A stretch of DNA of 64,000 bases from CAVTAV01 sp963732795 (GTDB lineage: Bacteria > Pseudomonadota > Alphaproteobacteria > CAVTAV01): assembly GCA_963732795.1 (NCBI GenBank), contig CAVTAV010000011.1:97023-161022 (forward strand). Direction: 5' to 3'. Shown here piece by piece: positions 58,509 through 64,000 of this stretch. Every line of letters starts with the position of its first letter. Within the stretch, counting starts at the first letter, position 1. A program made the position numbers and the translations under genes. A model generated the notes under the pieces. It saw only the letters and a program-made list of their open reading frames with translations. It was not told the DNA's origin and searched no databases.

Positions 58509-59726
58509 ATGGTTAACGCGGAATTTCACCGGATCAGGCGGCTGCCGCCTTATGTCTTCGCGGAAGTGACGGCGATGAAGCACGCCGCCCGCGCCCGCGG
58601 CGAGGACATCATCGATCTAGGCATGGGAAACCCGGATCTGCCGACCGCACCGCATATCGTCGACAAGCTCGTCGAGACCGTGCGCAATCCGAAGACCCAC
58701 CGTTATTCCACCTCCCGCGGCATTCCGGGGCTGAGGCGCGCGCTCGCGGGCTATTACGCCAGGCGGTTCAATGTCGAGCTCGATCCCGAAAGCGAGGTAA
58801 TCGTCACGCTCGGCTCGAAAGAGGGCCTCGCCAATCTCGCGCTCGCGATCACCGCGCCGGGCGATACGATCCTGGTGCCCAATCCGAGCTATCCGATCCA
58901 CCCCTACGGCTTCATCATCGCGGGCGCCTCGATCCGGCATCTGCAGGCCGGCGCCGACGAGACCTTCCTCGCCTCGCTCGATCGGGCGATCCGCCACAGC
59001 GTGCCGTCGCCGACGGCGCTGGTGATCAATTTCCCGTCGAATCCGACGGCGCAGGTCGTCGAGCTGCCGTTTTTCGAGGAAATCGTGCGCATCGCCCGCG
59101 CCCATGAGCTGATCGTGCTCTCGGATATCGCCTATTCGGAGATTTATTTCGATATCGCGCCGCCGCCCTCGATCCTGCAGGTGCCGGGCGGGCGCGACGT
59201 CGCGGTCGAGTTCACCTCGATGAGCAAGACCTATTCCATGCCGGGCTGGCGCATCGGTTTCGCGGCCGGCAACAAGCGGCTGATCGCCGCCCTGGCCCGC
59301 ATCAAGTCGTATTTGGACTACGGCGCCTTCACCCCGATCCAGGTCGCAGCGACGGCGGCCTTGAACGGCCCGCAGGACTGCGTCGAAACCGTCCGCGCGA
59401 CCTACAAGGCGCGGCGCGACGTGCTGATCAAAGGCCTGTCCCAGGCCGGCTGGGAGGTCCCGTCGCCCAAGGCCACCATGTTCTGCTGGGCCCCGATCCC
59501 GCCGCAATTCGCCCATCTGGGCTCGGTGGAGTTCGCCAAGCTCCTGCTGACCGAGGCCAAGGTCGCGGTCTCGCCGGGGCTCGGCTTCGGCGAATATGGC
59601 GACGGCCATGTGCGGATCGCGCTTGTCGAGAACGAGCAGCGTATCCGGCAGGCGGCGCGCAGCATCCGCAAATTCCTCGAGGCCGGCGGCGACAGCGTCG
59701 AGCGGGCGCGGCGCGCGCTTCCATGA
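58509..59726 (+). CDS. PLP-dependent aminotransferase (AlaC / LL-DAP aminotransferase-like)
   Basis: A 405-residue class I aminotransferase. Features are I-D-L-G-M-G-N-P-D-L-P-T, Y-S-T-S-R-G-I-P-G-L-R-R-A, N-P-S-Y-P-I-H, N-F-P-S-N-P-T-A, D-I-A-Y-S-E-I and the cofactor lysine in S-M-S-K-T-Y-S-M-P-G-W-R. Relatives are annotated LL-diaminopimelate aminotransferase in many Alphaproteobacteria, but resemble AlaC-type glutamate-pyruvate aminotransferases. ATG at 58509 is chosen over an upstream in-frame start because the conserved N-terminus begins there. It overlaps hom by 4 bp. Confidence 0.85.
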   Translation: MVNAEFHRIRRLPPYVFAEVTAMKHAARARGEDIIDLGMGNPDLPTAPHIVDKLVETVRNPKTHRYSTSRGIPGLRRALAGYYARRFNVELDPESEVIVTLGSKEGLANLALAITAPGDTILVPNPSYPIHPYGFIIAGASIRHLQAGADETFLASLDRAIRHSVPSPTALVINFPSNPTAQVVELPFFEEIVRIARAHELIVLSDIAYSEIYFDIAPPPSILQVPGGRDVAVEFTSMSKTYSMPGWRIGFAAGNKRLIAALARIKSYLDYGAFTPIQVAATAALNGPQDCVETVRATYKARRDVLIKGLSQAGWEVPSPKATMFCWAPIPPQFAHLGSVEFAKLLLTEAKVAVSPGLGFGEYGDGHVRIALVENEQRIRQAARSIRKFLEAGGDSVERARRALP

Positions 59727-61018
59727 GCCAGGCCCTCCGGATAGGTCTCGCCGGTCTCGGCACTGTCGGCGGCGGGGTGGTCGAGATTCTCGACCGCCAC
59801 AAGGATTTGCTCGCGGCCCGCTGCGGCCGGCCGCTGGTTCTCGCAGGCGTTTCGGCGCGGAACAAGACCCGCGAGCGCAATCTACCGCTCGGCAAGGTCA
59901 ACTGGTTCGACAATCCCGTGAAGATGGCGGCCGATCCCGACATCGACGTCGTGGTCGAGGCGATCGGCGGCGAGGACGGCATCGCGCGGCGCATTGCCGA
60001 CGACCGCGCTTAAAGCCGGCAAGAGCCTCGTCACTGCAAACAAGGCGATGATCGCCCATCAGGGCACGCGCCTCGCCAAGCTCGCCGAGAAGAACGGCGT
60101 CGCGCTCCGCTTCGAAGCGGCGGTGGCGGGCGGCGTTCCGATCATCAAGGCGCTCCGCGAAGGCCTCGCCGCGAACCGGCTGGTCGAGGTCTACGGCATC
60201 CTCAACGGCACCTGCAATTACATCCTGACCCAGATGGAGGAGACCGAGCGCGATTTCGACGAGGTGCTCGCCGAGGCGCAGTCCTTGGCTATGCGGAGGC
60301 CGATCCGAGCTTCGATATCGACGGCATCGACACCGCCCATAAGCTCGCGATCCTTGCGAGCCTCGCTTTCGGCGTCGAGGTGAATTTCGCCGGTGTCCAT
60401 ATCGAGGGCTTGCGCCATATCTCCTGGCCGAAGACATCGCCTATGCCCAGGAGCTCGGCTTCCGGATCAAGCTTCTCGGCATCACGCGGCGCGGCGCGCT
60501 CGGCGTGGAGCAGCGGGTCCATCCCTGCATGGTCGAGATCGACTCGCCGGTCGCCCATGTCGAAGGCGCGTTCAACGCCATCGTGGCCGAGGGCGACGCC
60601 GTGGAGCATGCCGTCTTCGAAGGCCCGGGCGCGGGCAGGGGGCCGACCGCCTCCGCCGATCGTCGCGGATATCGTGGATATCGCCCGGGGCGATCTCTCG
60701 CCCGCTTTCTCCGTTCCCGCGCGGACGCTGAAGCCATCGGTGCCCTATCCGATGGCCGAGCGCCGGGGCGCGAATTACGTGCGTCTGCGGGTGGTGGACG
60801 AGCCCGGCGTGATCGCGCGGGTGGCGGCGGCGCTCAGAGACGCCAACGTCTCGATCGAATCCATCATCCAGCGCGGCCAGGCCGAGGGCGACCTCGTGTC
60901 GATGGTGATGGTTACGCACGAGGCTCGAGAAGGTAATATGATCCAGGCGCTGGAGCGGATCGGGAGGCTGAAGTCGGTGGTCGAGCCGCCCACCATGATC
61001 CGGATCGTGACGTTCTAA
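59723..61018 (+). CDS. hom: Homoserine dehydrogenase (four frameshifts)
   Basis: Reduces aspartate semialdehyde to homoserine, the branch point to threonine and methionine. The N-terminus has the dinucleotide-binding L-A-G-L-G-T-V-G-G-G-V-V. The catalytic part has K-S-L-V-T-A-N-K-A-M-I, F-E-A-A-V-A-G-G-V-P-I-I, G-I-L-N-G-T-C-N-Y-I-L and E-A-D-P-S-F-D-I-D-G. A C-terminal ACT domain (V-V-D-E-P-G-V-I-A-R-V-A-A) gives feedback control by threonine. Extra bases lie near 59996 and 60650; bases are missing near 60286 and 60419. Corrected length is 431 residues. It is translationally coupled to the aminotransferase. Confidence 0.93.
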
Positions 61019-61036
61019 ACAAAAGGGGAGCTGGCG

Positions 61037-62002
61037 ATGCCACGACAATCGACGCTTGACCGCGTGCTCGTGCTGGAGGTCGTGCGGGTGACCGAGGCGG
61101 CCGCGGTGGCGGTGGCGAATTTTACCGGGCGCGGCGACGAGAAGGCCGCCGACCAGGCCGCCGTGGACGCCATGCGCCAGGCGCTGAACTCGCTCGATAT
61201 CGACGGCGAGGTCGTGATCGGCGAGGGCGAGCGCGACGAGGCGCCGATGCTCTATATCGGCGAGAAGGTCGGGACGGGGAAGGGCCCCAAGATCGATATC
61301 GCGTTGGATCCGCTGGAAGGCACGACCATCGCCGCCCGCGCCATGCCGAATGCGCTGGCGGTCCTCGCCATGGCCGAGCACGGGCATTTTCTCAACGCGC
61401 CGGATGTCTATATGGACAAGATCGCGATCGGCGGCGGCTATCCCGACGGCGTGATCGATCTCGACAAGAGCCCGGCCGAAAACATCGAGGCTCTCGCCAA
61501 GGCGAAGAGCCGACCCGTCTCAGACCTCATGGCCTGCATTCTCGACCGGCCGCGCCATGCCGATCTGATCAAGGCCGTGCGCGAGACCGGGGCGGGCATC
61601 AAGCTCATCCCCGACGGCGACGTCGCCGGCGTGATCCAGACCTCCATGCCGGGCACCGGCGTCGATATCTATATGGGCTCGGGCGGCGCGCCGGAGGGCG
61701 TGCTGGCGGCGGCGGCGCTTCGCTGCATCGGCGGCCAGATGCAGGGCCGGCTTCTGTTCCGCAACGACGACGAGAAGGGCCGGGCGACCAAGCTCGGCAT
61801 CAAGGATTTCAACCGCAAATACGGCCTGGAAGAGCTCGCCTCGGGCGACGTGATCTTCTCGGCGACGGGCGTCACCGACGGCTCGATGCTGGAAGGCGTG
61901 CGGCATATTCCGGGCGGCTATTCGACCGACAGCCTGGTCATGCGGTCCTCGAGCGGCACGGTGCGCTGGATCAAGACCCACCATCACCGCGCCCGGAGCT
62001 GA
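61037..62002 (+). CDS. glpX: Class II fructose-1,6-bisphosphatase GlpX
   Basis: Hydrolyses fructose 1,6-bisphosphate in gluconeogenesis. The 321-residue protein has the class II pattern: G-R-G-D-E-K-A-A-D-Q-A-A-V, V-V-I-G-E-G-E-R-D-E-A-P-M-L, L-D-P-L-E-G-T-T-I-A-A, M-D-K-I-A-I-G and S-G-G-A-P-E-G-V-L-A-A-A-A-L. AAAGGGGAGCTGG precedes the ATG. It lies 18 bp after hom and 8 bp before recJ, so it is probably part of one transcript. Intact. Confidence 0.96.
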   Translation: MPRQSTLDRVLVLEVVRVTEAAAVAVANFTGRGDEKAADQAAVDAMRQALNSLDIDGEVVIGEGERDEAPMLYIGEKVGTGKGPKIDIALDPLEGTTIAARAMPNALAVLAMAEHGHFLNAPDVYMDKIAIGGGYPDGVIDLDKSPAENIEALAKAKSRPVSDLMACILDRPRHADLIKAVRETGAGIKLIPDGDVAGVIQTSMPGTGVDIYMGSGGAPEGVLAAAALRCIGGQMQGRLLFRNDDEKGRATKLGIKDFNRKYGLEELASGDVIFSATGVTDGSMLEGVRHIPGGYSTDSLVMRSSSGTVRWIKTHHHRARS

Positions 62003-62010
62003 GGCGCGAC

Positions 62011-63886
62011 TTGGCCGAGGGCAGCGTTCTCGCATCCGGCCCGGCCCCGGAGGCCGACTCCGCCTTTCTCGGCGTTCGCCAATCCTTCTCCGGCCGGTTC
62101 TGGCGCGCCCGCGCGACGGACGACCGTCTGGCCCTGGCGCTGGCCCAGCGACTCGGCATTCCCGACGTCGTGGGCCGGGTGCTGGTCGGGCGGGGTGTCG
62201 GTATCGAGGAGGCCGAAGCCTATCTGAACCCGAGCCTGCGCACCGCATTGCCCGATCCCTCCGTCTTCCTCGACATGGACAAGGCGGCAGACCGAATCGC
62301 CCAAGCGATCATGGGCGGCGAGACCGTGGCCGTGTTCGGCGATTACGATGTCGACGGCGCGACCTCGGCGGCGCTCTTGCAGCGCTTCTTCCAGGCGGTC
62401 GGCGGCCGGCTTCTGACCTATATCCCGGATCGCCAGAAGGAAGGCTACGGCCCGAACGCGGCGGCGCTTCTCAAGCTCAAGTCCCAAGGCGCGAACCTCG
62501 TCGTCACCGTCGATTGCGGCACGACCTCCCACGCGGCGCTGAATGCCGCCGCCGAGGCCGGCCTCGACGTGATCGTGGCCGACCACCATAAGGCCGCCGA
62601 GGCCCTGCCGCCCGCGATCGCCGTGGTCAATCCGAACCGCGAGGACGAGCTTGCCGGGTATGGCTATCTCGCGGCCATCGGCGTCGTGTTCCTGCTGGTG
62701 ATTGCCGTGAACCGCAGGCTGCGCGCGGCGGGCTGGTACGGCAATCGCGCCGAGCCGGACCTCCTGCAATGGCTCGATCTCGTGGCGCTCGGTACGGTCT
62801 GCGACGTGGTGCCGCTCGTCGGGCCTAAACCGCGCGCTCGTGACCCAGGGGCTCAAGATCATGTCGCGGCGCGGCAATCCGGGCCTTGCGGCCTTGGGCG
62901 ATGTCGCGCGGCTCGACGAGGCGCCGGGGACCTATCATGCCGGCTTCCTCCTCGGTCCCCGCGTCAATGCCGGCGGGCGGGTCGGTCGCTCCGATCTCGG
63001 CGCGCGGCTCTTGGCCACCAACGATCCGGACGAGGCCCGCGCCATCGCCGAGGAGCTCGACGCGCTCAATTCCGAGCGCCAGGAGATCGAAACCGGCGTG
63101 CTCGACGCCGCGCTGGCCCAGGCCGCCGAGATGGAAGCGCGCCAGGGCGGCCTCGGCCCCGTGCTGATCGCGGCGGGCGAGGGTTGGCATCAGGGCGTAA
63201 TCGGCATCGTCGCCAGCCGCTTGAAGGACAAATTCCGCCGCCCGGCGCTGGTCGTCGCGCTCGACGGCAAGACGCGGCAAGGGCTCCGGCCGTTCGGTTC
63301 CCGGCGCTGATCTCGGCCGCGCGGTGATGGCGGCGGTCGAAGCGGGCATCCTCAACAAAGGGCGGCGGCCACGCCATGGCGGCCGGTTTCGATATCGACG
63401 CTGACCGCCTCGAAGACCTCGAAGCCTTCCTCGCCGAGACGCCTGGGCGCGGCCGTCGACGCCCATGGCGCGCGCAACAGCCTCGGCTTCGACGGGGCGG
63501 TCGAGCCACGCGGCGCAACGCCCGAGCTCGTCGCGCTCCTCGATCAGGCCGGCCCTTATGGCAGCGGCAATGCCGAGCCGCGCTTCGCTATTCCGCGCGT
63601 GAGCCTCGTCAAGGCCGATATCGTCGGCGCGGACCATGTCCGCTGCATCGCGGCGGGCGAGGACGGCGGCCGCCTCAAAGCCATCGCCTTCCGCGCCGCC
63701 GATACGCCCCTCGGCGCGGCCCTTCTGGGCCATGGTGGCGCCCAGCTCCACCTCGCCGGCCGCCTCCGCCTCGACCGCTGGCAAGGCCGCGAGGACGTCC
63801 AGCTCATCCTGGACGACGCCGCCCCTGCCCGGGACGGCCTGATTTGCCCGCAATCGGGCCCCGGCCGCCCACCGAATGCCGCTTGA
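62011..63886 (+). CDS. recJ: Single-stranded-DNA-specific exonuclease RecJ (four frameshifts)
   Basis: A 5'-3' exonuclease of recombination and mismatch repair. The DHH phosphoesterase motifs are visible: V-F-G-D-Y-D-V-D-G-A-T-S, V-T-V-D-C-G-T-T-S-H, V-A-D-H-H-K-A-A, and later G-R-V-N-A-G-G-R-type P-R-V-N-A-G-G-R. The DHHA1 segment has H-Q-G-V-I-G-I-V-A-S-R and G-G-G-H-A-M-A-A-G-F. Extra bases near 62822, 63279, 63358 and 63440 break the frame. Corrected length is about 623 residues. TTG at 62011 is the start used, 8 bp after glpX. tRNA-Glu follows. Confidence 0.93.
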
Positions 63887-63924
63887 CCCCCTCCCCCCAA
63901 GCCGATAGACAAACCCGCGCGGCC

Positions 63925-64000
63925 GACCCCTTCGTCTAGTGGCCCAGGACATCGCCCTTTCACGGCGAAAACACGGGTTCGAGTCCCGTAGGGGTCGCCA
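63925..64000 (+). tRNA. tRNA-Glu (anticodon TTC)
   Basis: A 76-nt cloverleaf with encoded CCA that ends exactly at the window edge. The acceptor stem GACCCCT pairs with AGGGGTC, discriminator G. The anticodon stem TCGCC/GGCGA closes loop CTTTCAC, giving TTC at 63959-63961. The T arm is CGGGTTCGAGTCCCG. It lies 38 bp after recJ. Confidence 0.96.

Overview
The window is a 64 kb stretch of a GC-rich (roughly 65%) alphaproteobacterial chromosome. This is judged from gene content and order: a C4-type 5-aminolevulinate synthase (hemA), MucR and LdtR regulators, the block nrdR-ribD-ribE-ribBA-ribH-nusB-thiL, and the block bamE / cytochrome bc1 chaperone / DUF177-rpmF-plsX-fabH-ihfA-merR-tRNA-Pro, all typical of Alphaproteobacteria. 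A Rhodospirillales-like lineage would fit, but that is inference. I saw no rRNA operon, CRISPR array, insertion sequence or prophage.

Layout. 1-2.2 kb: anti-sigma/ECF sigma pair, an outer-membrane beta-barrel protein and a DJ-1/PfpI gene remnant. 2.2-11.4 kb: a methylmalonyl-CoA mutase, three tandem double NTF2-like proteins and two tandem S9-type peptidases, the second of which has lost its whole catalytic triad. 11.4-21.4 kb: TRAP permease genes, Bpt/Ate N-degron transferase, an SLC13-type transporter with RCK_C domains, flagellar stator motB/motA, a membrane methyltransferase, hemB and a DUF4892-OmpA protein. 21.5-26.9 kb: fatty-acid desaturase, DUF4870 protein, LdtR, hemA, a small DUF6898-like protein, MucR with a long AT-rich control region, and rpiB. 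27-44.7 kb: core metabolism and housekeeping (glyA, riboflavin operon, nusB, thiL, a FliL-like protein, proton pyrophosphatase, bamE, fatty-acid/phospholipid block, tRNA-Pro, recQ, glk). 44.8-53.7 kb: small hypothetical genes, two tandem four-helix membrane proteins, an NMT1/THI5-type ABC importer, ctaA, cutA, an AT-richer orphan membrane gene and a SulP transporter. 53.8-64 kb: rplM-rpsI, zinc-ribbon protein, two hexapeptide-repeat proteins, phaC, an aminotransferase-hom-glpX-recJ run and tRNA-Glu.

The most pervasive oddity is about 49 single-base indels that break 23 otherwise well-conserved genes, including genes that should be indispensable (hemA, hemB, glyA, plsX, hom, ribD). After notional correction each broken gene except hemB, whose stop codon cannot be found, regains a family-typical length. 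Most indels can be written as one base duplicated. I read them as sequence errors in a draft assembly rather than biology. In the entries below, genes described as frameshifted are given their full corrected span.

The genuine biological points of interest are the dead S9 paralogue, the RibBA whose cyclohydrolase half lacks its zinc cysteines, a 167-bp element with perfect 13-bp terminal inverted repeats, a 16-bp palindrome in front of the desaturase, and the MucR upstream region. No clearly novel multi-gene system was found.
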